In this document: piece by piece, positions 16,958 to 24,689 of the stretch
Layout: each line of letters starts with the position of its first letter
How positions within the stretch are numbered: position 1 is the stretch's first letter
Assembly (NCBI RefSeq): GCF_000745965.1
Contig: NZ_JQKI01000005.1
Location: 124,001 to 188,000 of the forward strand
Direction: 5' to 3'
Source: Edaphobacter aggregans DSM 19364
GTDB taxonomy: Bacteria > Acidobacteriota > Terriglobia > Terriglobales > Acidobacteriaceae
DNA length: 64,000 bases
Made by a program: the position numbers and the translations under genes
The notes under the pieces: model-generated
What the model was told of the DNA's origin: nothing
The model's database searches: none
The model's input: only the letters and a program-made list of their open reading frames with translations

Positions 16958-18199
16958 ATGCAGATTGAGATCAATGCAAAGAGATTGCTCGCGGAACTCG
17001 AGACACTCGCCACTATCTCCGAGGCTGAGCCGCCGGCCGTTACGCGCGTGGTTTATAGCGATGCCGATCGCAGAGCGCGCGCATGGTTCACCTCGCTCTG
17101 CGAGCAGGCCGAGCTGTCGGTTCGCACAGATGCAATCGGGAACATCTTCGTTCGCTGGACGGGCTCGCAGCCGGAGCTTCCGGCGATCGGCACGGGCTCG
17201 CATATTGATGCGATTCCCTTCGCCGGCAGCTATGACGGTACGGTTGGCGTTCTTGGCGGACTTGAGGCGATACGCTCCCTGAAGGAGAGCGGCTTCCGTC
17301 CGCAGCGATCGATCGAGCTGCTGTTGTTTACCGCCGAGGAGCCTACACGCTTCGGAATCGGCTGCTTCGGCAGTCGTCTGCTTTCGGGCGCGCTGGGCAG
17401 CTCGGCTGATGAGGACCTGCGTGCTGGCGATGGCTCAACCTTGGCCGAGCTTCGCGCCGGCGCGGGATACACAGGACCGATCGCGGGTGTCCTGCTGCCG
17501 CAGAACTACTACGCGGGCTTCGTCGAGCTGCATATCGAGCAGGGACCGCTGCTGGAACGCGAAAGGGTTCCGATCGGCATCGTCACCAACATCGCAGCGC
17601 CTGCGGGGCTTCGTATCGCCGTCGAGGGCGAGGGCGGTCACGCGGGAGCCGTGCTGATGCCCGATCGCAAGGACGCGTTCTGCGCGGCGGCAGAGATCGT
17701 GCTCGCTGTGGAGCGTAGCGCGCGTGGAACCGGCGCGATTGACACGTGCGGAACGGTCGGCACTTGCCAGATTCATCCGGGCGCCGTTAACAGCATTCCA
17801 AGCCTGGTTCAGCTTCAGGTGGACATCCGCGACACTGACGAGCAGCGCAGAGACCGCGTGCTGCGCGAGGTGAAGGAGGCCTGCGATGAGGTTGCTGCGA
17901 GGCGATGCGTCTCCGTCCGTGTGGAGTTGGTCAACGCCGACGCTCCCGCTGAGTCGTCCCCGCAACTGATCGATGCGATCGAGCGGTCCGCGGACGAGCT
18001 TGGTCTGCGATCGAAGAAGATGGTGAGCCGCGCCTATCACGACTCTCTATTCATGGCCCGCATCGCGCCGATGGCCATGATCTTCATTCCCTGCCGCGGA
18101 GGCGTCAGTCATCGGCTTGATGAGTATGCTTCGCCGGACGACATTGCGACGGGCACTCGCGTGCTGGCTCATACGCTTGCCAGGCTTGCCTCGGAGTGA
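16958..18199 (+). CDS. Ureidoglycolate amidohydrolase-like M20 enzyme
   Basis: A 413-residue M20-family amidohydrolase. Metal motifs are TGSHIDAIPFAGSYDG (His82, Asp93), FTAEEPTRFG (Glu127/Glu128), ELHIEQGPLLE, and a C-terminal VSHRLDEYAS. The segment SRAYHDSLFMARIAPMAMIF differs from the allantoate enzyme upstream and resembles, from memory, plant ureidoglycolate amidohydrolase. The reaction would yield glyoxylate, CO2 and two ammonia. The ATG at 16958 lies five bases after the aminohydrolase stop; an in-frame start at 16817 would lie inside that gene. It is the last gene of the rightward cluster. An N-carbamoyl-amino-acid amidase is the main alternative. Confidence 0.82.
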   Translation: MQIEINAKRLLAELETLATISEAEPPAVTRVVYSDADRRARAWFTSLCEQAELSVRTDAIGNIFVRWTGSQPELPAIGTGSHIDAIPFAGSYDGTVGVLGGLEAIRSLKESGFRPQRSIELLLFTAEEPTRFGIGCFGSRLLSGALGSSADEDLRAGDGSTLAELRAGAGYTGPIAGVLLPQNYYAGFVELHIEQGPLLERERVPIGIVTNIAAPAGLRIAVEGEGGHAGAVLMPDRKDAFCAAAEIVLAVERSARGTGAIDTCGTVGTCQIHPGAVNSIPSLVQLQVDIRDTDEQRRDRVLREVKEACDEVAARRCVSVRVELVNADAPAESSPQLIDAIERSADELGLRSKKMVSRAYHDSLFMARIAPMAMIFIPCRGGVSHRLDEYASPDDIATGTRVLAHTLARLASE

Positions 18200-18226
18200 C
18201 GAGAGCGGTTCCATCAAATTCGCGAT

Positions 18227-18249
18227 TGCGCCTGTCTGCGGCAGGCGCA
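18227..18249. terminator. Hairpin at the end of the purine cluster
   Basis: TGCGCCTG (18227-18234) and CAGGCGCA (18242-18249) pair perfectly around a seven-base loop, 28 bases after the ureidoglycolate gene and before a convergent small gene. There is no strong T-run, so it may mark transcript ends without being a classical intrinsic terminator. Confidence 0.45.
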
Positions 18250-18263
18250 GAACCTGCGGAAGC

Positions 18264-18431
18264 CTATTTTTCGAGATCCTTTTCGAGGATGCTGCGCGCC
18301 TGATCGAGGTTGAACTCCTGCCCGTCGATGACGAGGATGAATTCGCCGGCATTCGGAGGGACCTCGTGGACGTCCGCAACGGTGTGGCCGTTTTCACGAA
18401 GCTCCTGGACGAGAAGGTCGATGTCTACCAT
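18264..18431 (-). CDS. Small conserved-looking protein, 55 residues
   Basis: A 55-residue acidic protein (MVDIDLLVQELRENGHTV at the start, then an EFILVIDGQEFNLDQAR strand-turn-helix). It reads as a small alpha/beta domain with no membrane segment or cysteines. The short start at 18431 is preferred: the same frame stays open upstream to 18881, but that part is arginine- and histidine-rich and overlaps the secreted-protein gene, as an antisense artefact would. It follows that gene by 35 bases on the same strand. Function is not recognised. Confidence 0.62.
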   Translation of the reverse strand: MVDIDLLVQELRENGHTVADVHEVPPNAGEFILVIDGQEFNLDQARSILEKDLEK

Positions 18432-18466
18432 GCGCGACAGTGTACACGTAAGCCGCGTAATAAGCG

Positions 18467-18931
18467 CTACTTGACGTAGGCGAAGGTTCCGCAGCGATCG
18501 GTGGAGCTTTGCATGGCGTCGAAGGTGAAGACGGGCGGCTTGTCTCCAGAGAAGAAGGCCAGCTGCAGGTTGTTTCCCTGAGCGTAGGCGACCATCCAAT
18601 GAACGTCTTCGGCTCCGCAGAGACTGTTCTTGTGCACGAACTTCTTTGCGGCCGGGATGTTGAGGCGATAGAGACTGCCTGTTCCGGCGGTGGCGCTGTC
18701 GGTGTCGAAGACCGCGCTGACCTCTGGGGCTTCGAGGGCGCGGATGCGCGAGATGGTGGTGGTCGAGAAGTTGATGGTGAGCTTCTCGTCGGCGACAGTT
18801 AAGTCGCCGGTGACGGAACGTGCAGAGTTGCTTGCGGCTCGCCAGTAGCCGCGCTCTTCGGCCTGAGCTGTGGACAGGCAAACAATCAAAAAGGATGCGG
18901 CAACCGTTCGTAGCAGGGTTTTACGATGCAT
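18467..18931 (-). CDS. Secreted protein of unknown function
   Basis: A 154-residue protein with a Sec signal peptide (MHRKTLLRTVAASFLIVCL, cleavage near AQAEE at about 25). The mature domain has repeated beta-strand patterns (SVTGDLTVADEKLTINFSTT, FVHKNSLCGAEDVHWMVAYA) and two cysteines, Cys104 and Cys147, that could form a disulfide. No catalytic motif is recognised. It is followed by a 55-residue ORF and preceded by a composite repeat element whose left end lies about 130 bases upstream of the start codon. Confidence 0.8.
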   Translation of the reverse strand: MHRKTLLRTVAASFLIVCLSTAQAEERGYWRAASNSARSVTGDLTVADEKLTINFSTTTISRIRALEAPEVSAVFDTDSATAGTGSLYRLNIPAAKKFVHKNSLCGAEDVHWMVAYAQGNNLQLAFFSGDKPPVFTFDAMQSSTDRCGTFAYVK

Positions 18932-19061
18932 ATCTTTAGGATGACACGATCCAGAGCGGCGGTGGATTCCTCAGGGGATACCTCGGAACTGCAGGTGCCC
19001 TCTCCCCCCCGGTAGTTCCGATAAACCTTTTTAATACAGCGATTTACTCGTTTTACGCGGG

Positions 19062-19299
19062 GTAAAATATTCGAAATAAATGGTTTATGGGTCAAAATAT
19101 TGAAGAATAAGGACTTACGGGCGGAAAGAGAGAGCCCCGGCTTGGGTGCCGGGGCTTTTCTATCTCTACTGTTTCTATTTTAGCGAATCGGGTGGAATGA
19201 ATCGGCGCTTTTTTGCGGTTTATGTTTTGGAGATAACAGGTTTTTTTTGTTGCGGTTGCGCGGAATGGTCGATTCAGGTGGGTCTTGACAGGTTTTGGC
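19062..19299 (+). repeat. Composite intergenic element, copy A
   Basis: First of four related elements. It contains GTAAAATATT (19062-19071) and TCAAAATATT (19092-19101), 30 bases apart; a 9-bp GC hairpin (19133-19141 with 19148-19156) followed by TTTT; the block TTCTATTTTAGCG...GAATCGGCGCTTTTTTGCGG (about 19170-19218); and the terminal CTTGACAGGTTTTGG (19284-19298), 47 bases before the stop of the convergent Bax-inhibitor gene. The rest is T-rich and low-GC. It holds no ORF. The hairpin with T-run could terminate rightward transcripts. Confidence 0.75.
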
Positions 19300-19345
19300 A
19301 GCGCCTACGGGTTGCGGGCAGCCGCCCGGCTTGGACGCGTGCCTC

Positions 19346-20020
19346 TTAGTCTCGGCGGCGGCCGCCCATCAGCTGGAGGACGGCGAGGAAGATGTTGATG
19401 GCGTCGAGGTAGATGGAGAGGGCGAGCGAGACGGCGGAGGCTCCGGCGCCGCCTGCGCGGATGCGGGCGAAGTCGCCTACGGTGAGCAGGGAGAAGATGC
19501 CGAGCGTGAGCCAGGAGTAGGTGTCCGGCGAGAGGAAGTGGAAGAACATGCTGGCGATGCCGGCGATGATGAGCACGAGCAGCGCGGCCATGCCGATTCC
19601 GGCGATGCGGCGGTAGTTGATGTTGAAGAGATAGGCGACGCATCCCATGACGGCCATTCCGCAGCCGGTGGTGGCGGCGGCGTTGAAGACGATGCTCGAC
19701 CCGAAGGCGTGGATGTAGCGCTGGATGAGCGGGCCGATCTGCCACCCCATGAAGTAGCTCAGGGTGAGGAACATCCCGAGCGCGAGGGCGGGGCTGGCCT
19801 TGCGGGTGAGGTTGATGGCGAAGACCAGGCCGATGACGACGATGAAGCCGACGAAGGTTCCCCAGGGGGGTGCGGTGGCGACTCCGATGGAGGTGATGAA
19901 AAAGCCGAGGGAGGTTATGCCGAGCACCTTGGCGAGGAGCGAGGAGGTCTCCTCGCGGGGGACGTCGATGGTGGTGGGGTAGCTGTTGTAGCTGTTCATG
20001 CGGTAGTCGTTCAGTGCCAT
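19346..20020 (-). CDS. Bax inhibitor-1 / YccA family membrane protein
   Basis: A 224-residue integral membrane protein with seven predicted helices and the TMBIM/BI-1 profile: N-terminal cytosolic segment, VLGITSLGFFITSIGVA, FLTLSYFMGWQIGPLIQRY, and the terminal LSIYLDAINIFLAVLQLMGGRRRD, where the helix-7 Asp and downstream LDxxNIF pattern are family hallmarks. E. coli relatives (YbhL, YccA) act as a possible ion channel and as a modulator of FtsH proteolysis; the role here is unknown. The gene is flanked on both sides by copies of the same repeat element. Confidence 0.93.
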   Translation of the reverse strand: MALNDYRMNSYNSYPTTIDVPREETSSLLAKVLGITSLGFFITSIGVATAPPWGTFVGFIVVIGLVFAINLTRKASPALALGMFLTLSYFMGWQIGPLIQRYIHAFGSSIVFNAAATTGCGMAVMGCVAYLFNINYRRIAGIGMAALLVLIIAGIASMFFHFLSPDTYSWLTLGIFSLLTVGDFARIRAGGAGASAVSLALSIYLDAINIFLAVLQLMGGRRRD

Positions 20021-20092
20021 GATTGCAGTCGCTCCAACACTATGAGACGCCTTTGCGGGCGGTTTGTCATCCTCCCACTTCCCCGTTTTTGT

Positions 20093-20339
20093 GCAAAATA
20101 TTCAAAGCAGGCAGCTTAGGTTGGCACTTTGACTGCAAAGTATTGAAAATAAGCGTGATACATCTAACGTATTGAAATGGGAAAAAAACCGGCTGCGGGC
20201 CGGGCTTATTCTACTGGTTCTATTGTATCGAGTTGGGTGGGGTGAATCGGCGCTTTCTTGCGGATTATTTTGCGTGTAACGATTTTGTTTTGTGTTGGTT
20301 GCGCGGGTCATCCGACTCTGGTGGGGCTTGACAGATTTT
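20093..20339 (+). repeat. Composite intergenic element, copy B
   Basis: Contains GCAAAATATT (20093-20102), GCAAAGTATT (20135-20144) and a weaker CTAACGTATT (20164-20173), with end-to-end steps of 42 and 29 bases. A short GC hairpin with AAAAAAA on its left (20182-20204) would terminate leftward transcripts from the cupin gene. The block TTCTATTGTATCG...GAATCGGCGCTTTCTTGCGG (about 20217-20264) and terminal CTTGACAGATTTTGG (20327-20341) match copy A closely. It fills the gap between the Bax-inhibitor start and the cupin stop. Confidence 0.75.
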
Positions 20340-20361
20340 GGGCCTGCTTCGAATTTTCCGC

Positions 20362-20790
20362 TCATTCGGGGTGGATGCTTTCCAGCTCGGGCAGCAGGAC
20401 GACACTCTCCTGCTCGTTGGGGTCGGTGCGGGCGATGACGGCGACAACGGTCTCGGTCGCGCTGGGGTTGTAGGGAAGGTGGGGGACGTCGGCGGGAATG
20501 TAGAAGAAGTCGCCGGGGCGCACAATGGTGTGGTGCTCGAGACGCTCGCCGTGCCAGACGCCCGATTCGCCGGTGAGGGCGTAGATGGCGGTCTCGTGCG
20601 TGGCGTGTTTGTGTGCGCGGGCGCGTCCTCCGGGCGGAATGGTGACGAGCTGCATGTGAATGCCCTGCGCGCCTACCGATTCGGCGGAGATGCCGACGGC
20701 GTATTGCAGGCCCTGTTTGCCGGTGAAGGCTTCCCCGGCCTGAAGGAGGCGGCATGCCGCGGGTGACGATTGGGTGGTGGGAGTAGTCAT
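20362..20790 (-). CDS. Cupin domain protein
   Basis: A 142-residue single-domain cupin. Motif 1 appears as PPGGRARAHKHATHETAIY (three histidines and a glutamate, typical metal ligands) and motif 2 as RPGDFFYIPADVPHLPYN with the fourth histidine. It is predicted to be a small metal-binding beta-barrel, either an enzyme or a sensor; substrate cannot be told. The start at 20790 gives a normal N-terminus. No partner gene is evident. Composite element B lies just downstream. Confidence 0.87.
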   Translation of the reverse strand: MTTPTTQSSPAACRLLQAGEAFTGKQGLQYAVGISAESVGAQGIHMQLVTIPPGGRARAHKHATHETAIYALTGESGVWHGERLEHHTIVRPGDFFYIPADVPHLPYNPSATETVVAVIARTDPNEQESVVLLPELESIHPE

Positions 20791-20931
20791 CGGAGATGGC
20801 CCTCGTGTTGGTGGTGAAGTGGTCGTGGTGGCTCAGTGTTTATGTTAACTTCTCAAGACCGCATGAATGCGGATCTATGGGCCACCGCCTGTACTGATGT
20901 CGAAAGAAAATGGTCGATTAGACTGACGAGC

Positions 20932-21398
20932 ATGAGTTCAGAAAATGTTCGGGTCTTGCCGTATGTGCCAACGCAAGAACGATATGACAGGGTCTATGCG
21001 TGGCATGGGCCTGTGACTTGCCGGGAGTTCTATAGAGTTCGTAATGAGCTACTCGCCGTGTTGAGGAACTACGGCTCAGTGGGGGGCCGATGGGCGAGTT
21101 TTCGCTGGAAGGCGACTGTGATTTTTTCGAGAAGGGCGAAGCTGGCCTGGGTTCAACCGAATCTGATCCAACGTTCTTCGTGGTGGACGATCGGAACAAC
21201 GAAAAGGATCGATTTCATCGTGTGGAAGCTGAGCCGCAGGCGATTCGGCGGGGCCTGCTGAGAGATGTGATGGCGTTCCTTCGACTCAGAGAGGGTTGGG
21301 AGGTTTACTTTGCGGTGGTCAAAGGTGGCCTTCTTGTTTCAGGCGACACGGTGGAGTATGAGGGTGCCGGATTTGAGGGATGTGAAAGTCTAGACTAG
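20932..21398 (+). pseudogene. Small protein gene split by a frameshift at a six-G run
   Basis: Two reading frames join naturally. The first (start ATG 20932, MSSENVRVLPYVPTQERYD) runs to GSVGG at about 21085; the second continues PMGEFSLEGDCDFFEKG to a stop at 21396-21398. The switch is in GTGGGGGGCCG (about 21079-21089) and needs a -1 shift, equivalent to one missing G. The joined product is about 155 residues, with DPTFFVVDDRN and FLRLREGWEVYFAVVKGGL segments, and is not a family I recognise. It may be a sequencing slip, a pseudogene or programmed slippage. Confidence 0.55.
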
Positions 21399-21486
21399 AG
21401 GACGTTGAAGACAGGTGTGCGACTGTTCAGTAGCTTGAATCATTTATTGAGGTGAAGAAAAGGTGGTTCGCGCTTTGCGCGAATGT

Positions 21487-21523
21487 CCCACTCATGCGAT
21501 GAGACTGCATGAATGGGCACCCG
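21487..21523. repeat. Palindromic repeat with GGGCACCCG tail
   Basis: CCCACTCATGC and GCATGAATGGG flank ATGAGACT-like loop sequence, followed by CACCCG. It is the degenerate twin of the perfect copy at 22028 and one member of the tail-sharing repeat family found across the window. A further tail without its left arm (GGGGCACCCG, 21560-21569) lies nearby. Confidence 0.7.
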
Positions 21524-21579
21524 ATTCGTGGCGGGGTGGATCTTAGGCGAGCGAAATGTGGGGCACCCGCGCGGTTGGA

Positions 21580-21933
21580 TTACTGAACGATGAGCGTCGC
21601 CGTGCCGGTGCGAGTCAGCGTCTGTGCGCCTAGCGTAAGGGACGAGGTAATGGTGAACTGCATCGTTCCTTGAGGCGTTCCCGGCGTCGTTGTGCTTGAC
21701 TTCGTGCTTCCACCGCTGCAGCCGATGCTGGAGCCAACGAGGACAAGCGCCACAGTAGCCGCAAGAAGTTGAATCGGTCTGCGCCGTCTTAGAGGCATCA
21801 ATACAGTGAAGCCGATTGCGAGCAGACCGAGGCTTGCGGTGCGAACCGTGGACTGGCTCCGCGAGGTGATGGGAGCTGTAGTGTGGACGGTGAGCGTCGC
21901 GGTTGCGGGCCGGCCAGTGACGGGAACGGTCAC
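21580..21933 (-). pseudogene. Truncated duplicate of the FG-GAP protein C-terminus
   Basis: The 117-residue frame is nearly identical to the last 117 residues of the FG-GAP protein at 24690-26630, including LRRRRPIQLLAATVALVLVG and the shared SSIGCSGGSTK and GTATLIVQ end. Homology starts at CDPVTVPVTG, and upstream sequence does not continue the parent. It has a GTG as its only nearby start and no signal peptide, so it is most likely a remnant of a duplication rather than a working gene. Both copies end in very similar sequence just past the stop codon. Confidence 0.75.
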
Positions 21934-22027
21934 GGGGTCACAGCTGGCTGGTTCAGTTAGCGGTGAAGTGGTTTTTCTTAAAATCCGGATGCGGGCTAGT
22001 TTTAGGGTTCACGCGTGGCGCGAAATT

Positions 22028-22065
22028 CCCACTCATGCGATGAGACCGCATGAGTGGGGCACCCG
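22028..22065. repeat. Palindromic repeat with GGGGCACCCG tail (perfect stem)
   Basis: CCCACTCATGCG (22028-22039) pairs perfectly with CGCATGAGTGGG (22047-22058) around a seven-base loop, then GCACCCG. It lies just downstream of the VOC-protein gene (minus strand, stop at 22108), so it could also act as a transcript-end structure. Confidence 0.8.
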
Positions 22066-22107
22066 GCGGAGGCAGGGCGTGGCCGCTCTGCCTCCTGCCG
22101 CATCGAG

Positions 22108-22584
22108 CTATGCTGCCTGCGTGAACTTCTTCATGCGTTCTTCCATATCTTTGGGGGAGACATCTTCGATGTGGGTGGCGACGCCCCAGAGGTGTCCGAA
22201 GGGATCCTGGATGAAGCCGGAGCGATCTCCATAGAACTGGTCCTGAACCGGCTTGAGGAGCTTCGCGCCCTCTGTGGTTGCTCGCTTCACGACGTCGTCG
22301 ACGTTGGGAAGGTAGACGTAGAGGCTCACCGGGCTGCCGCCGATGGTGGCGGCGCTGGTGTATCCCGCGCCCATGCTGGGATTTTCGTCGGCCAGCATGA
22401 TCTGCGAGTTGCCGATTTTGATCTCGGCGTGACCGATCGTGCCGTCGGGGCCGGGCATGCGCATGATTTCGGTGGCTCCGAAGACTTTCGTGTAGTAATC
22501 GATGGCTTGCGCGGCGCCCTTGACGACCAGGTACGGTGTGATGGAGTTGTAGCCCTGGGGAATGTACGAGACCTTGTCTGCCAT
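22108..22584 (-). CDS. VOC superfamily protein (PhnB/glyoxalase-like)
   Basis: A 158-residue protein of the vicinal-oxygen-chelate fold. It has two beta-alpha-beta-beta-beta halves: SITPYLVVKGAAQAIDYYTK...FGATEIMRMPGPDGTIGHAEI, then VSLYVYLPNVDDVVKRA...FYGDRSGFIQDPFGHLWGVA. The GHAEI and DPFGHLW segments hold potential metal ligands. The ATG at 22584 follows GAGGTG with a six-base gap and is preferred over one at 22593. It resembles YP_/PhnB-like proteins whose substrates are mostly unknown. It stands alone between repeats. Confidence 0.85.
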   Translation of the reverse strand: MADKVSYIPQGYNSITPYLVVKGAAQAIDYYTKVFGATEIMRMPGPDGTIGHAEIKIGNSQIMLADENPSMGAGYTSAATIGGSPVSLYVYLPNVDDVVKRATTEGAKLLKPVQDQFYGDRSGFIQDPFGHLWGVATHIEDVSPKDMEERMKKFTQAA

Positions 22585-22923
22585 GATGTTCACCTCAAGA
22601 ATGTGGGTTGGAGGTGGAGGTTTACGGCGTGCACGCGGCAGGCGGTATGGTTCGGTTGCTCTTTCGTGAGTGCGGAACCTGAGAACGGTTGTGGACCGCC
22701 GAGTGCCTCATCCGACGTCGTTGCGTGCAGAGATAAATTACTCTCTTCGGCGCGGGGATGGCTAGGGTGGGAGGGTGTGGAAAGTGTGAATCGCGGCGGG
22801 GAGTGAAGGCATGACTTCAGGCCCATTGATATTGCGGCGCTTAGCGGTATGGCGAAATTCGGACAAAGTGTATGGGTGAGTTTGATCTATGGGCGATCCG
22901 CCCACCCGTTCATCCTGCCGAAT
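22585..22923. other. Intergenic region without recognised features
   Basis: About 340 bases between two minus-strand genes. Short open frames here are arginine- and histidine-rich without family resemblance. No hairpin with T-run, tRNA or repeat copy is visible. It should contain the promoter of the VOC gene. Confidence 0.4.
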
Positions 22924-24288
22924 CTACTTGCCCAGGATTGCCGTTATATCAATCGCATTGTTCTGCACACCATATCCAGGCCCGTTGGGGTGAAAGTTAT
23001 CTCCGGAGTTCAGGTTCGGAATCATGAAGTCGGGATGAGCAGGGTCGGCGAGCACAGCGTCGAAATCAGCAATAGAAACAACCCCTGGGAGCTGCGATCC
23101 GGAGTTGCGGATCCAGGTATTCAGCGCCCTGCGTTGCGTCGAACCAGGGTTCTCCGGGCCCGGATTGATGTCACCGGCGTAAGGATCGTCGGACGACGGC
23201 AGCGGAGATCCTGTTGTGCAGTACTCGGAAGGAGGAAGCGTCGCCAGGATGACCCGCACGCCGGCAGCGTGGGCCTTCGCGACGATGGCGGTGAGACTTT
23301 CCGCAACCGTGGTGGCCGGCAGACAGTCGACCCGCAGGTCGACGCCGCCAGTATAGATCACGACCGCCTTTATACCGGGCTGTTGCAGAACATCATGATC
23401 AATGCGGTCGATACCAGCTGTGGCGTTAGGACTGGCTGAGGACGTAGCCGCATCTTCGCCTGCGGGGTCTCCCAGCAGGCCGGCGTTGAGAACACCTACA
23501 GGAATGCCTGCTGCATTCAGGGAGTAGCCTAACCAGTCGGACGGTCGTTCGTGGTCCTGCCCCGCGACTGGGCCGTTACCCGCGGGATAGGAATTTGTAT
23601 CTCCGAAGTTGGAATTATGACCATCAACAGACGAGCTTCCGAAGACGGCGACCGTGCCGTTGTACGGCCCGTAGACGTCCACGTTTGTGATCAAGAACCA
23701 TTCCGTGGTGGTCTCAGTGAAAGAAGCGCCAGTGGAGTCATTCGTTGTATTGCCCGCTCCAACAGCTGTTGTGAAATTCGTTCCGGCCTGCGAGTCATGC
23801 TCAGTCAAGGCTGGAAACGAGCCCTGCATGTATACGGAAACGGCAAGCTTTTTGCCGTAGGTATAGGCGATGTCTACAGGGTCGGAATACACCTCCTGGT
23901 TCGGCTGAATGGTCACCGATTGGTTGCCGGAGAACGTGAGCGATGCATCGTGCGCCTTATCAATTGCCGGACCCGAGCCTGAGGCGGTAGCCAGGCGTGC
24001 TGAGCCAATGGTGATGGCTGTGCTTCCGAAATAATTGGAGAAGCGCACCCGCTCCCGGTTGCCGCCGATGGTGGGCACGACGATGAAGCGGAAGCTCTGC
24101 TCGCTGCCTCCCTGATTGGTTGATGTTTTCAATGCGTTCTGCGGCGAAACTCCCCAGCCGACGACCCACTGAGGCGTCGCCGGTGGGGCCATATATGTAC
24201 CGGCGTTCCCGGAATCAGAGCAGCTGCTGAGCAGGACGGGGAACAGAAGAAAGATGATGCAAGTCATGCATCGAAAGCGTGATCGCAA
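22924..24288 (-). CDS. SGNH/GDSL-type hydrolase, predicted lipoprotein
   Basis: A 454-residue protein with a lipoprotein signal (RSRFR, hydrophobic core, LSSC with lipidation Cys23). An N-terminal beta-rich region (about 35-200, FRFIVVPTIGGNRERVRFSN) precedes the SGNH domain. Block I reads VAVFGSSSVDGHNS, so the usual GDS is GSS with Ser kept; the catalytic Asp-x-x-His is GDNFHPNG near the C-terminus. The architecture resembles secreted esterases that deacylate carbohydrates. It would be anchored in the outer or inner membrane facing the periplasm. A start at 24267 would still include the whole signal. It is monocistronic. Confidence 0.85.
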   Translation of the reverse strand: MRSRFRCMTCIIFLLFPVLLSSCSDSGNAGTYMAPPATPQWVVGWGVSPQNALKTSTNQGGSEQSFRFIVVPTIGGNRERVRFSNYFGSTAITIGSARLATASGSGPAIDKAHDASLTFSGNQSVTIQPNQEVYSDPVDIAYTYGKKLAVSVYMQGSFPALTEHDSQAGTNFTTAVGAGNTTNDSTGASFTETTTEWFLITNVDVYGPYNGTVAVFGSSSVDGHNSNFGDTNSYPAGNGPVAGQDHERPSDWLGYSLNAAGIPVGVLNAGLLGDPAGEDAATSSASPNATAGIDRIDHDVLQQPGIKAVVIYTGGVDLRVDCLPATTVAESLTAIVAKAHAAGVRVILATLPPSEYCTTGSPLPSSDDPYAGDINPGPENPGSTQRRALNTWIRNSGSQLPGVVSIADFDAVLADPAHPDFMIPNLNSGDNFHPNGPGYGVQNNAIDITAILGK

Positions 24289-24656
24289 GTGTAAACGGCC
24301 CTCTACGAGGAATAAACTGTCACTCCGTTCAAACGCGCCCGGCTGATAAGAGTTGCTGCCCTTCGCACGGAATATTCCGCTGTTCCGGGGACTCGGCGCT
24401 GTTTCGGTTTCTGGACACGCTTACAAAATGCTCGGTCGATACTCGCGTCACGTGGTAACGGGTGAAGCCCAAGGGATGTGGTCTGGCTCGATCAGGGGTG
24501 AGGTGGTCCCGGAGATTCGGACAGAGGTTTAGGTGGAAGTTTTGCTCTTGTGCAGCCTAAGGACCTTCCGGCGGGGACTCGTGGGGTGCGGTCCTTACAG
24601 GGTTTGAAGAGCGGTTCGCGCATTCAGTGCGATGAATTGAGTCGTCCGGAGGAGCG
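24289..24656. other. Intergenic region without recognised genes
   Basis: About 370 bases between the lipoprotein start and the FG-GAP gene stop. No ORF of quality is seen. The right edge carries a hairpin, listed separately; otherwise nothing is recognised. Confidence 0.4.
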
Positions 24657-24683
24657 CCCGCTTACAAGACGATGTAAGCGGGC
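24657..24683. terminator. Hairpin downstream of the FG-GAP protein gene
   Basis: CCCGCTTAC (24658-24666) and GTAAGCGGG (24674-24682) are perfect arms around a seven-base loop, seven bases after the stop of the minus-strand FG-GAP gene. It lacks a T-run. It may act as a transcript 3' end or belong to the palindromic repeats. Confidence 0.45.
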
Positions 24684-24689
24684 CGCGGA

